A stretch of DNA of 64,000 bases, taken from contig MU394052.1 in assembly GCA_022578605.1 (NCBI GenBank), positions 1-64,000 on the forward strand. The letters run 5' to 3'. This DNA comes from Camillea tinctor. Its lineage: Eukaryota; Ascomycota; Sordariomycetes; Xylariales; Xylariaceae. Shown here piece after piece: positions 47,577 to 59,846 of the stretch (position 1 is its first letter; every line of letters starts with the position of its first letter). The position numbers and the translations under genes were made by a program. The notes beneath the pieces were generated by a model that made no database searches, had not been told where the DNA came from, and saw only the letters and a program-made list of their open reading frames with translations.

Positions 47577-48671
47577 AACAGGGATGGGATTCGTAAGTCT
47601 ACTGGCTATTGATTTTTTTTTGTGTGAATCTGAGAGACTTTACCGTTTAAAGATAGTATACACACTAAGAATGCGTACTTAATCGTTGAACGTTACGGCA
47701 CAGATCGGCGATCTATAATGTCGTCTTCTTAGCCTTTGACTATAGAGGCGCACATATCGTATAACCCCATGAACCTTTCAATTAAAGGACTACACTAGCA
47801 CCAGCGGTTCAGCTCGAACTTCGGGTACATAATAACCTCCGTAGTTGTCAAACGATGCAATAAGCATGCAAGTAATGACGTGTGGCGGTTAGAGGATGTT
47901 GTCATTCGACGATCTCCCCTTGCAGTCTAGACTTAAAAGCACCCCGGGACAGCTCATAGCTATCTATACTAAGCACAATTATAGGCCGGGTTGCCATCAA
48001 CTCTATTAGTCTAACCCACAAAACCATTGGTGAGGTCTACTATAGTATCAGAATTACTCTAATCTGGGCATCGTCATGTTGCCACCAGACTAAGAAGCCC
48101 AAAACGCATGATTTACCCCTGAATATTACATCATGACTGTTCTACGCCAAGTAACATAGCCTCGCAATACAAATCTCTGTTCCGATTGATTGAAGCTTTT
48201 GTCTAATCCCCAATTGCTTTGCGGAATACGTGGGCTGAACTACTTGAGACTCAAATAATAGTATAGGTTACAAAGCTTTGAGTTATATTGAATGATTATG
48301 ATTATTGACAATGATTAAGGCCGACTTATAGTATCACAAACTATATCGACGACAGTGTAAACTATAAACTGTCACTTTGTATGATCACGAAAACGGGTCA
48401 TTTGTAAATATAGTATATCCTGTCTATTATTACGCAATTACATTTACTTTTACGTAGCTATTAACTGTTTTCCCATTGCCTGAGGACGGATGCGGAAAAA
48501 AAAGAATGGCAGCCCAACACCTTCGCGCCTGTTGCGCATCTCAAAATATCAACCCATTCCCCGTCCCATCAGATAAGCTCGAGAACTGTGCATGGATCTG
48601 GCCGTATGCCGAGTTTGTACTTGGCAAACGTAGAGACACCCAGAGGCCGTGATCATGACTCAACCGATAAT
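47577..48671. other. Intergenic, F-box 3' side to hydrophobin 3' side
   Basis: 1.1 kb of AT-rich sequence between convergent genes. No coding or structural feature was seen. Confidence 0.45.
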
Positions 48672-49088
48672 TTACAGACCAATAGGGGTCTGGCAGAGAA
48701 CAGCCTGCCCAGCCTGTAACGATATTTTGTTAGCATCGTGGATATTGGCAAGTTGGTTATGGTGTTACTTACGACAGGGAGGGTGCAGCAGCGAGCGCGC
48801 TGGCCACCGGCAGCGCAGACGGACTGGAAGCTGGCAGCGCTGGTAGGAACAGCAGAGGCTAGAGAAGCTGGGTTAGCAAGTTATCTGTATGATATAAGGA
48901 TATTTAGAGCTGGAGGAAGTCTTACGAGTAGCACAGTCCAAGTCAGCAACACCAAGGACATCAGTGGCACAGCACTGAGGATTGCTGTACAGACCCCCAA
49001 CACAAACTTGGGCTGCGGTCTGGCGCTTGGCCGGGGTAGCCATAACGGCAGTGGCGAGGAAAGTGACGAAGAGAGTAGAGAACTGCAT
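48672..49088 (-). CDS. Class II hydrophobin
   Basis: Three exons, 49088-48926, 48858-48773 and 48713-48672, give 96 residues. A signal peptide (about 18 residues, MQFSTLFVTFLATAVMA) and short propeptide end (KR) come first. Eight cysteines lie at 29, 39, 40, 52, 69, 78, 79 and 90; the spacing x9-CC-x11-C-x16-C-x8-CC-x10 is exactly that of class II hydrophobins. This also decides the second acceptor: CTCTAG keeps the x16 gap, while the earlier CCCAG would add residues. Hydrophobins self-assemble at air-water or wall surfaces and make spores and hyphae water-repellent; class II members form soluble films and some act on plants. The end LCQTPIGL is typical of the class. Confidence 0.95.
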
Positions 49089-52000
49089 TTTGTCTGGTGG
49101 TTTTTGTTTGAACTGGAAGTTCGTTGAGTGAGTGTAAGAATGAAAAGTGAAGGGTTGAGTTTTGAGAAGATAGCTGGAGTTGGTTTGGATGGTGATGAGG
49201 AAAAGAATTTCGAGATATCTCGGGGCAGAGACCAGATATTTATGCTCGAGGACTGAGGACCAGGTTTCTATGTAGCCACTGCCAACAGCTCAAAATAAGA
49301 TTTGATGAATATCTTACGACGTGTAGTCAACATACACACTTACACAACAATTGGTTTGCAATGTTACGATGTAACCCGGCCCCTATCCACTATCAAGGAA
49401 AACATACCCATGGTCTCTCCAGACTAGACCAACGATTTCGTTGAGGCTTGAGGTACGTATGTATTACAGTTATTTTGAGATCCAAACCAGGAAATGATCG
49501 CCATCGAAGCTATTCTCCTGAATAGGAACCAGATGAATTGCATAACCATCTTCAACCAGGGGGGCCAATGTAGGCAATGCACGGCCCAATCACTTGCCGA
49601 TACAGCGATCGAGAGGCAAAAAGATCAGCACAGGAAATCTTGTTTAAACGTTAGCTAGATTAAGGTAACCTCCTTGCTTCACCATCTTACTGGGTAATAA
49701 GATAGAATAAACTGACTGGGTTTAAACCTAAACACATTGTATATTACCTACCAAGAGGTTTCTGCTATACATTATGGTGCCAGTGACCTATTTTTGGCCC
49801 CATCGACCTACACAGCGGCGATTATCCGTTGATGACGTCGAACCTGTCGTTGCACTGTCCCTCCTAAATCCCAATTGACCATAATACCGCCGCTCCAGAC
49901 TTTCGTGGTAGCAAGAAGGTATCGGTGCAACCTTTGGGCACAGACAAAAATATCATATGTACATACATCCACTATCAGCTATTTTACAAGGGACCGTACG
50001 GTATATACCGTATGACTATATGACTTGTCAGCAGGTCTCGTCAGACCTAGCCAGGGGAAAAGTCAGGGACCGGGTCTCCTCCTATACTACCCCCCGCAAG
50101 CTGTATAACGCCTTACAGCATGGTGGCTGCTCCGACCGCCTTCCAACATCGAATACATCCCATCGGGGTTGAGCCGCACCCATGCGTTTAATTTTGGGAT
50201 TGTTAAATCTGATTACCGCTACGTTAAGTTGTGGTGTTACTGATCAGAGCATGGCTGCTCTACATTACGCACAGGTACCACCGCATCTGACCGAGCAGGA
50301 AATCACTTGGCGGATGATTTACGGTCGCCCCGAGTCCTCCAGTTGTAGATTTAAGTTGTAGTATATGAGACATGATCGGGTTTTTCTCACATTGTGTCTG
50401 GTGGACGGGTTGAAAAGAGAAGGAGAGAACAGATGAAAAACGTTGACCAAGATCATGGAAAAAGAAATCATACGACCCCTATGCCGTCTGCCATTCAGGG
50501 TAAGTGAGCCGACTTGCTGGGATCAATGCCGTACTACACTTCGCCAATCTAGCGGCGAATATATTCGGTAGTGTATGTAGAGTATGCATGTAGTGATTTG
50601 GTAGTGTAGTGTAGGTAGTGTAAGTGTATGCGGACCCCAAGCTAGGCCATGTGTCTTCCGACATACAGGATTAACCGTTGATAGCAACTCTAGACCGACT
50701 ACCGCCTTTTTCTCCACTCCCCGTCCTATCCGAGGATCATGCGCCCAGTACCATAGGCCATAGAATTCTTAATTTCGCTACCTTGCTTTACCGCTGGGTT
50801 ATAATCAGAGGATCTAGAAATCTGAAACGAACTTGTCAAAGCGGGGGTCTTGTTCTTGTTGATCAATCCAGTCCAGTTCAGTGTCAGTTGGTTCATGTTC
50901 GGCATCTTTTTGCATCCCTATATTTGATATTAGCTGAGGAGCCCTTACATCTTCTGGAAATGTTCTATTCTCTGACCAATAGCAACAACACACAGACTTC
51001 CTAGCCACCAACTAGTAAATTACCTCCTAACTAGGTACAGACTTTAGCTTCAACAGTCCACTGTGGCGTCCAATCCCTGGAAACCTACGGCCAAAAGGAG
51101 TAAAAAAAAAAAAAGTAAAAAAATTCTATTATACGATCTACCTAGTTATAGTGAAGCCATCTATTATTCATTGGACACCAATGATCACTCAACGCGGTTC
51201 TATTCAACACGAATACCGACTGGACCACATAGTGGGCGGATGTTACTATTCGGAAAATAAATTAAAGATTGTAAGGCGAGATCTACAGCTAGTACCGAGG
51301 TAAAGTTACAAACAAAGTTTTAAAGGGGTAGGGCAGAGGGATTTTCTCGAAGGGACTTTGGGATATGGAGCAATAGGTACCCACGCAGACCACCTATACG
51401 TAATTCTTTATAGCCTGTCAGCTTGAAGTATCCTAGCTCTCATTTCCTCCGGAGGGAGAAGGACCACGCAGACCTGGCATAATAGACGTTCAGAGCTGAC
51501 CAACCAAACAACTCCGTTTCCCAAATGTTTAGGTTCGGGTGGGACTGCCTTTGGTGAAGAGATCGCTGTGGGGATGAGAGAAGGGGTTGTGGCTCGATCC
51601 GCAGTAAGAGGTCCATTTTCCCCTGGCGCACGTTTGGCTTCTAGATCCGATGGGTCCTCCCTCGGGCTGCGGGTCGCAGTCCCGGCAAAGGCTTACACCT
51701 TAGCTGGGGGGTCGTGTCCAGCATAGCTACAGCTCATCTAATGAGATATTGCATAAGATTGTGTTACGTACATAGCAATCTCATCCACAAAAGCCCCAAC
51801 CTTCTGCAGTGGTTTACATAGGAAATATTCGGTTTGCCCTAGTTCCGACTTTATGAGCGAGCTGAAATAAACATATAAGCATTTCTTGGTTTCGATGGTC
51901 CTGGTAAATGATGGGGAATGGGCGGAAGAGTGCTAGGCTCTTCATCCGAATACCCCTGGTCAGCCGAAGGGATGATGATTCCGAGATTACGCTACGAGAG

Positions 52001-52387
52001 ACACTTTCATTGTCGATGGAATACGAAATGCCTCTACCAAACCCGCCACCTGTAGTCAAGAGGGTGAACTGCATAACTGTTAACTCCGAATATGAGACAT
52101 CCTTCAGCCTTTAAAGAATCATGACGTGCATTTTCTTAATGACGGTAGTAAATTTGGGGAACTATATCAGACCATTTGCAGCATCAAAGGTCAACTTGAT
52201 GCATAGCTATTCCTTGGCGATTGAGATGTGCTACCAACTTCTAGATTCAAGCAAAGACAGTGTGTAGGACTTATGTTCCATGGCCAAATCTTGGGATCAT
52301 GGTTATGTGATGATACGTGATTACAAGTAGAAACCCATTGTTCGTCTGGGGTAACGCACCCTCTTCCTGTCGAGCTCGACCTGCTCA
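49089..52387. other. Gene-poor span upstream of hydrophobin
   Basis: 3.3 kb that includes the hydrophobin promoter (first few hundred bases). No frame shows family features; those at 49957-50172, 50678-51004 and 52191-52439 look random. GTAGTGTAGTGTAGGTAGTGTAAGTG lies near 50592. Confidence 0.45.
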
Positions 52388-54902
52388 TTAATGGGTGACA
52401 ACTTCCCTGATGCTGCGGGAATGTAACCTTGCCAGCCATGTTTCTGTCATGAACCTACGGATAGACTTCCCCCAAATCATGAAAACAAGCAAGAAGAGAT
52501 TATTTGCCAGCAGTACGCCCCCAAAGATCCCAGACATAACCACCGCGTAGCCGTTCTCCATCACCCACGTCAACAGCTCGAGGCCAAACCCAAAGCTGAT
52601 AGCTTGCTTGCCGAGGTTCATGGCGATGAGCATTTCTGACGTATTCGCGTGATACGAGTCCACAGCATATGCCAGCGTGAAGGAGAAGTAGAAATAAGCT
52701 GCCCAGTACGACATGGCGCCGCCAACAAAGAAGCATACCCAATGCAAGCCACGTTCGGCGGTGAGACCGTAGAGCACGATACCGGCTGGGCCGATTAGCA
52801 TGGCTGGCAACATTACCCCGAGGCGCATCTCTGCCTCTCGGATCCCATTGTTACGTCTGGTGTAATAGGCAGCTAGGCGGTCAGATGACGCCGTGAAGGG
52901 GACGGCCAGCCCATAGCCTATCACGGCCGCGATCGCGAAGAGACCTGAACTAGTCTGGAAATATTGGGGTCAGTAAAAAAGAAGAAAAAAAGAACAATGC
53001 ATATTACATGGTATGTACAACATGCACAGTCATTTACACACTCCCTTCCCCGGAACCAGAACTACACTTACCACTGTCCAGTTGTAAGGGGGCGACACGA
53101 TCAGGATAGGAAAGGTATAGGAGTAAGCAAGCGCCAGCAGCCCAATATTGATGCCAAAGCTCGCAATGACCCAGAGGGACTGCGGCACGAGGAAGTACGT
53201 GAAGGACCTGATCATCATGGTGAAGAAGGGCACATCCGGGTCGATCCTCCCCCACAAGCTGAGGGTCTGTACGAAAGACTTGCGAGCCGGGGTGATGACG
53301 CCCGTCCGCGAGACGACGCCCTTCTCCTCGGCCTCTTGGCTCTCGACCTTCTCCCCGTCGCTCGGGGAGGAAGAGGCGATGGCGGTGGCGGTGGTGGCGT
53401 CCGTCGCGACCTTGCTGTTACGATCGTACGACGTCTCTTCGACGAAAAAGAACGCAAGCAGCAGCAGCGCCATGCCGAACGCGAACTCGACGTAGAAGAA
53501 CAGCCGCCAGCCGTAGCCCCCGGCTAGCATGTACCCAGCTGGGAGGGAGGCGAACGTGCCCAAGCAGAGACATACTATGTTGTGCGACTTTGTGTTAGTA
53601 ATGGTGTAGGTAAGAAAAGGGGGGGAAGGGAGGGAGGGAGGAAGGAGGCTAGTGCAAACGAGGAAGCTATAATAATTCCGATGATGGTGATGGTTGTTCC
53701 GTCGTTGTCATCAGCGCCCCCCATACCACCATACGTGCGTAACTACCTACGTACCTGTATAGTATCCGATGCGCTCACCGCGCTCGTGGAGGAAGAATAT
53801 GTCGTTGACCAGCTGGACGGGCAGCGCCTCGCACACGCACGACCCGAACCCATGTATAACCCGCGCTGTCATCAGCCCGGCGTACGTGGTACATCGCGAC
53901 GCTCCTACCAGGCCCGCACAGAACTTGATTGGAGTTGCTCCGGTCAGCCTCGTGTACTTTGATTACGAATATTGTGGACTGTTCCAATCTTTTGCGGGTG
54001 GGGGAGAGGAGGAGGAGTGGAGAGAGGGTGCCCTTCTTTTGTTCTCTTCTTTTTTCTTCTTCTTCTTCTTCTCTCAACTCACCGTAACCAAAGACAGTAA
54101 CATGACTGGCCGTCGACCAATCTTGAGATACAAGGGTACGAAAAGGAAGGATCCTACATTTTTCGTATCATGTGTTTTCATCTCCACGTCAGCAAATTTC
54201 CCAAGTACGGAAAAAAAAAAGAAAAGAAAAAAGAAAAAAAAGAAAAAATGTCCCCGCCCCTTTTTCTGAGCCGGACCGCACAACGTACCGAATCCGAAGG
54301 CCAGGTTCGGGTAGGAAATGAGCTCCGAAGCCTCCGTCGGGGAGATGCCAAACTCCCCGGCCCAGATGTCGATGTACGGCGAGGGGCCGATGAGGGCGGC
54401 GTTGGCGAGGAAGGAGTAGAACGAGCAGATGATCAGGATCATCGTCTTCTTAAAGTTCGACCACTATTATTTCCCGAAAGAGAAAAAAAACAACGATTAG
54501 AATGGTTTTCTTCTTTTTTTTTTTGCTCAAGAACTTTTTTCTTTCTTCTTCCTCTCGCGTGAATGGTTCTTCGGACCTGTAAGGGATCATTGGGATCCTC
54601 GGCTGGCACTGGGAATAAGGCCTGCCCATAACCTGTATCGTCGCCCTCTTCAAACAAAACTCATTGTCAGCGATCCGAAGTCTTCCACACATAACACATA
54701 TTGCAATTTTTGATTCGAAGCTCCTTTTCACCCCTTCTCCTAATAGGGCTCATTCATGAAGTAGCATCTCCTTCTCCTCTCCGCGCGACGTACCAACAGC
54801 TTTCATGTTGACCGTGCCAGGTATGTCCTCCTCGTGGGCGTGGCTGTGGACGAGGTGATGGTGGTGCCCATCATCAAGGTGGACATCCGCTTTCTCACTC
54901 AT
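52388..54902 (-). CDS. MFS transporter, DHA1-like
   Basis: Seven exons, 54902-54794, 54647-54577, 54463-54289, 54153-54083, 53956-53755, 53574-53072 and 52954-52388, give 565 residues. All joins keep frame; the TAC exon start near 53956 uses a CAAAG acceptor. The N-terminal tail is His-rich (DDGHHHHLVHSHAH). TM1 begins with WSNFKKTMILIICSFYSFLANA, and IGRRPVMLL is the loop 2-3 motif A of the major facilitator family. HGFGSCVCEALPVQLVNDIF and LHERGERIGYYT (loop 4-5) fit fungal DHA1 drug/H+ antiporters of the Hol1-like sort. An acidic central loop separates the two halves; the second has GYGLAVPF, SDRLAAYYTRRN (loop 8-9 motif). Substrate unknown. The short exons 2 and 4 (71 nt each) make this gene easy to mis-annotate. 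Confidence 0.88.
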
Positions 54903-57022
54903 GGCGGGCCAATTTCGAATTTCCGACAAGGTCAATATCGCGCGGCAAGTTCGCGTATATGTATGTGTGTGCGTGTGTATATATATATATACTAGATGAC
55001 GATCAAAAGTTCAATATAGCACGAGCATACGCAGGTAGGCCAAGCGACGGGCGGCGATAATAAATACACCGTCCGGAATCGTCGCTGTTGCTGGGTGCTC
55101 CAGGTGAAACCGGCAAAGCAAAGCAGAGCAAGTCGCCCATTTACCGTTCTCGCCCTAACACACGATTTTTTTTTTCACCTCGGGAGCGGCGCGGTATATC
55201 AATCTTGTTCGCCAGACTAACTCAAACTACCTGGACTCTCTGACCCCCTTTCTCCGCACGCGTTCTCGGGTAGCTGGCCCTCTCATCCTTGCTTACTACC
55301 CCGACGCTGCCGCGGGGTTGGCCCGGAATAGTAAGGTCGCATTGGGGCCCCGAAACGGCAGTTATGGGCCAGAACCCAAGATCGCCCGCCAGGAGAGGTC
55401 AAAGAGAGAGAGAGTGTGAGAAAGTGTGAGAATGGGTGTGCGTCTGGCACGAGGAAAGGGAGGGAGGGGAATTGATAAAGGTAAGGCAAAAAGGTGACCC
55501 GGAAACTAGTTCGTAGAACCGAGAAAGGAAGAGAAAAAGCTTAGATGAAGTATATATTGACCTCGAAGGAGAAAGAGTAGCGTTTCGAATAGAATACATT
55601 GGTGGTTTAATCAATATCTACTGCAACATTGCGCAGCGACAATAAACGATGACTCTATGTAAAGCCCGGCTCTGCGGGAACAACTTCACATGGAATAAGT
55701 TACCACCCCCATTCCCCCCCACGAGACGCAGATGCAAGATAAAGAAAAAAAAGCAAAAGAAAAACATGCAGCAATAATCTTGCTTTTTTTCTTCTCTCTT
55801 TTCTTTTTCGTGGTCTTAGTCAAGAGTAGTGTAATAACTCTCCCCCCTTCCCCCTCTCCCATCAAATGCAAGTACGTAGTAGCACCGCGGTGGTGATCGG
55901 ATGAAAACTGCATACATATGTAGGTAAGGTTAAATAGAAAAGAAAAAAATCCCTGCCTATTATTCTTTACTGTGGGAAACTAGCTACATATCTGACCTGT
56001 AGTGAAATGTGATCGATCTGAAGCTCATGCGTTTAGCGTACAAAAACAAGAAAGACGATGTTAGGATAAGCAATTTATCATGCCCTCTCCCCCCACTCCT
56101 CGGAGAAGGGATCATAATCGCTTACAAGTATTTCTACTATATGCAGTGCAGTGTTGTCCTCCATGTACGGGGGGAGAGGCGAGGGCTGCCATGGTGTCGG
56201 CTAAGTATCTCTAACCCTGTTCTTGATGTTCGTGATTCTGACTATCACGGCTGTAGGTAGTGTATCTGCACATCGGAACGGTTAATAAGTACTGACACAT
56301 AGAGAGGGCATGTTGAATCACATTGAATAATATATTTCCAAGTGATCAGTAATATGTATTCTAACCCCGATTCTAGGTGATGGATAGTAGTTGTGCTCGA
56401 ATTCGTCTTAACCCAGCTTTTAATACGAGAAAATACATAGGTAGGTATTTTATAATTGGTGATCACCTCTTTTATCTCTACCCAGTACATACCTTTCTTT
56501 CCCAGCAATACCCGTCTCATAGTATTAATATAACATGCGCAAATTTAGAAATATAGGTGGGAATACTTCACCCATACTAGCTAGTTCAAATCCTTTAATG
56601 TCCAAGAAAATTGTGTTTATTATTATTATGTATTTATAATTATGATTAAGAATATGAATTAATCAATACCAGATTCTGAATATCAGGTGTGGGATTCTCA
56701 TGTTAGTATTCCTAGTCTCTAAATAGACTTTTAGAATTTATATTGGAATGCACCTAGTATGAATGTGGTTCCTTTATTAAGTAGATAGGTAGCCTACCTA
56801 GTTTTGCGATTATTAAGATACATAAGTAGGTTACAACTTATAAGACATCGCTAATGAGGAATGAGGATGCCTCGGTAATGCGCCGTTAACGCCCATGTAC
56901 GGATAAACCCGTCTAAACTATCAATATAAATCCAATCTGCGGTTACCCGATGCAAATGCGCCGTGAAACATACGCGCCGATGCTATGCTGTTTTTTTTGT
57001 GTACTGTGATGCATTCTGATAA
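54903..57022. other. Intergenic between transporter and coiled-coil gene
   Basis: 2.1 kb. Transporter promoter side with GTGTGTGCGTGTGTATATATATATATAC (54964-54991). GAGAGAGAGAGTGTGAG lies near 55404. From 56,500 to 57,000 it is strongly AT-rich. No gene supported. Confidence 0.45.
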
Positions 57023-57934
57023 TCATACCGGTTTCGCGCTCGCGGGCACGCTGTCCGACTCATCCCAGATATCCCTAGTCTCCTGCTCGACGGCCTTCAT
57101 AGCGATAGCCACCTGCTCGAGCTTCGCCACCACGTCCTTGACCCCCTGATCGACCTTGTCGAAGTAGCGATCGTTCGCCTCCCGCCGCGTGCGCGCGAGG
57201 AGGATATCGCGTTCCGTTTCCTCCTCGAGCCTCGCGCCTAGTCTCTCGCCGCCCCGCCCGCTGCTGCCGGGGCGCCCGCTCCCGGCGCCCACCGTGCTCC
57301 TGCCCCCGTCGGTGCTCTCGGCCGCACCCCCCCTCCCCGCGCTGGCGGTGGGTATGCTGGCCCCGAGGGCGGCGCCCGCCGCGGCGCTGGCTACGTCGCC
57401 CAGCGCGCCTTTCAGATTGCGCACCTCGGTCTCGGGCGACACCAGCTCGCCCGCGTCGTCGGCCTCGCTGCGCGCCCAGGCCTGGGCCAGCGCGATCTGG
57501 GCGGCGCGCAGCTCGGCGAGCTTGCGGTCGTGGTCCGGCCCGAAGACGTGGGTGCCGCCGCTGGCGGACACCTCGACTTCTTCGAGGGTCAGCTGCATCT
57601 CGGCCCATAGCGCGTCGGTCCTATCGGCGGTGCGGGCCGAGTCGGCAGTGTGGAGACGTGGCAGGGCGACGGACCGGCTGCGAGGGTTCAGCAGGGAGCT
57701 GTTCCGGGCGACAGACGTGGGCACCTGGGACGGCTGGGTGGATGCGCCACTGGGGAGGGGCATGTTGGAGGTCGAGCCGGCGGCTGATTGGAAGAGCGTG
57801 CTGGTGGCGGTAGCCATGCCGGGGAGGGACACATTGGAAACGGTTGGTGTCGATGCCGGGTGTGGGTGTGTGAATAAGCTGGGAGGAGGATCGCGAGCAG
57901 TGGAGATGCTCGGTTTGGCTCTAAGGTGCGACAT
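57023..57934 (-). CDS. Conserved-looking coiled-coil protein of unknown function
   Basis: Single exon of 303 residues. The first 100 are disordered (Ser, Pro, Thr). Then ADRTDALWAEMQLTLEEVEV, THVFGPDHDRKLAELRAAQI and ALAQAWARSEADD form a helical, acidic segment. A Gly/Ser/Arg-rich linker follows. The C-terminal part (EEETERDILLARTRREANDR, YFDKVDQGVKDVVAKLEQVA, IAMKAVEQETRDIWDES) is a coiled coil of about 60 residues. There is no signal peptide or membrane segment. The two ordered parts have the even polar/hydrophobic spacing of conserved helices, and the codon use is that of the GC-rich genes here. I do not recognise the family. A complex subunit held together by the coiled coil is a guess. 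Confidence 0.75.
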   Translation of the reverse strand: MSHLRAKPSISTARDPPPSLFTHPHPASTPTVSNVSLPGMATATSTLFQSAAGSTSNMPLPSGASTQPSQVPTSVARNSSLLNPRSRSVALPRLHTADSARTADRTDALWAEMQLTLEEVEVSASGGTHVFGPDHDRKLAELRAAQIALAQAWARSEADDAGELVSPETEVRNLKGALGDVASAAAGAALGASIPTASAGRGGAAESTDGGRSTVGAGSGRPGSSGRGGERLGARLEEETERDILLARTRREANDRYFDKVDQGVKDVVAKLEQVAIAMKAVEQETRDIWDESDSVPASAKPV

Positions 57935-58787
57935 GGCTACATCTTTCTTTTATTAAATAAATAAGACTCGGGCCGAAAGCATGTGTGATCGTAAGGTTAT
58001 CTGATTGGAATCGGAAGGATTACGTTTGGTAGTATGTATGGTAAGGTAGTGTGAGAGGACTACAGACGCCCGTTCTCTTGGCTTAGATGCTTTGGATAAA
58101 CCTCGTTGGTGCAAGTGGCCTGTAAGGGAGTGTTGCATCACATTCCTTCAGGGGGTTTGATAAGATAGATAAAAGTGGACTAAATACTTATCTCTGTCAT
58201 AGATCCACAGTGAGCTTATCATGCTTATCTCCTGTCTTATTAAGGTCTCTAAGCAAATGGAGCACAGCCACAGGCCTTCCATAGCGAGCCACATTTTACC
58301 TGGATTGACCCCAATTCTTTTTATTCTCAGGTAGGGCGAAAAAACCCTTACGCATTATTTTTTTTTTCGTTGGTTTCGATTTCTGTGCAAGAAAAATTAA
58401 CCGAGAGAGAACTTCAACATCCACGAACCGGAGCCATTCAAGTCTAGCAATCCACCCCCCAAGACTTCACTACAGAAACCCATCAATTCAGCGATACCAT
58501 ATCTAAGTCGGTAGGTTTATTTCTCTCTTCAGTTTCCTGGGAATAAAAGAAAACGCAGCATATATCTCAGCCAAAACGACTTATTTCAACAAGTTCTCCC
58601 CTCTTCCCATTGCCTTTGCGCTGCTCGGAATCTAGGGAATTCCCTACTACCCACCTCCAAAAAATCAAGAGAAAAAAGAAAAAAAAAGAAAAAGAGGAAA
58701 CCCCGATTTTATACCTCCGACGACACAATCAATCATTTATTTATTTATTCTTAGTTCATCTTCTAACAGACCACATCTTCAGCAATC
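57935..58787. promoter_or_regulatory. Divergent promoter region, coiled-coil gene / RPS23
   Basis: About 850 bases between divergent genes. The RPS23 side has C/T-rich stretches (CTCTCTTCAG, CTCCCCTCTTCCC) and an A-rich leader (AAAAAAGAAAAAAAAAGAAAAAG near 58673-58692) before ATCATG. This is a common layout for ribosomal protein genes. Confidence 0.55.
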
Positions 58788-59480
58788 ATGGGTAAGGGAA
58801 AGCCTCGTGGTCTCAACGCGGCCAGAAAGCTCCGCCTCCACCGAAAGGACCAGCGCTGGGCGGATCTGGGATACAAGAAGCGAGCTCTCGGTACCGCCTT
58901 CAAGTCTTCGCCGTTCGGTGGTTCCTCCCACGCCAAGGGTATCGTCCTCGAGAAGGTCGGTGTCGAAGCCAAGCAGCCCAACTCGGCCATCCGAAAGTGT
59001 GTCCGTGTACAACTTATCAAGAACGGCAAGAAGGTCACCGCTTTCGGTACGAACCCTCCTTTTTTTTGTGTCCTTTTCTCCTTCTTTCTATACGTTGTCT
59101 ACCTTGGGTATATGGTTGGTTGGGTGTGATTTGGAAATATGAACGAAAGAAGAAGAAAAGAAAAAGAGGGGGAAATAAAAACAGAGACAGGGGAAGAGAA
59201 GGATGATTACATTTTGGACTGAGAACCATGGGGGAAAACAAGACTTGGGAATTACACGTTTTATTGAATGTCATGCTAACTTTCGGGTTTTCTCCTAACA
59301 GTCCCCAATGACGGTTGCCTCAACTTCGTCGACGAGAACGACGAGGTCCTCCTCGCTGGTTTCGGTCGTAAGGGCAAGGCCAAGGGTGATATTCCCGGTG
59401 TGCGTTTCAAGGTCGTCAAGGTGTCGGGTGTCGGTCTGCTAGCTCTGTGGAAGGAGAAGAAGGAGAAGCCGAGATCATAG
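58788..59480 (+). CDS. rps23: 40S ribosomal protein S23 (uS12)
   Basis: Two exons, 58788-59046 and 59302-59480 (GTACGA donor, CTAACAG acceptor), give 145 residues, the exact length for the family. uS12 sits at the decoding centre of the small subunit and helps translation accuracy. [20 protein letters not shown] begins the eukaryotic extension. [10 protein letters not shown] is the conserved decoding loop; the Pro62-hydroxylated site in yeast lies here. [16 protein letters not shown] and [17 protein letters not shown] complete it, ending KEKPRS. The gene has a second, frame-interrupting intron-read-through frame of no meaning. Its 255-nt intron is longer than the window's norm, as is common in fungal ribosomal protein genes. 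Confidence 0.98.
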
Positions 59481-59846
59481 AGGATGATTATGGTGTTTAG
59501 TTGGAGTCAGGGGAAGGACGAAAACAAAACTTTTTTTCTCATTACGTGCAATGCGTAGTGAAGAAGGATCATTGGGCAATGCGGAGTCGATGTTATGGCT
59601 TGGCTTTGATTTCATTCGGCATCACAAGGAACGGGCCTTGATAACACAATCATAGGTGAACGAGATCCAAGAATAGAGATCCTCCGTCGCCAAACCAAAA
59701 AACAAAAAATCTGGACTTGAGGAAACATTTTATGCGATGGAATTGCCAACTCTTTGCCTAGTGGTGTACATGATGGCTCAAAGCCGTCGTCTATGAGATA
59801 AACAACCGACCCATGCTAAAGCCTGTAAAAGTAGTACATGATCTAT
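59481..59846. other. Convergent intergenic, RPS23 / COQ2
   Basis: 366 bases that hold the 3' untranslated parts of two convergent genes. No further feature seen. Confidence 0.5.

Noticed and set aside
49957..50172. 71-codon plus frame upstream of the hydrophobin
   Set aside because: No signal peptide, domain or even cysteine pattern; indistinguishable from chance.
57189..57956. Plus-strand 255-codon open frame over the coiled-coil gene
   Set aside because: Ser/Ala/Arg mirror frame; the minus-strand product has ordered helices.
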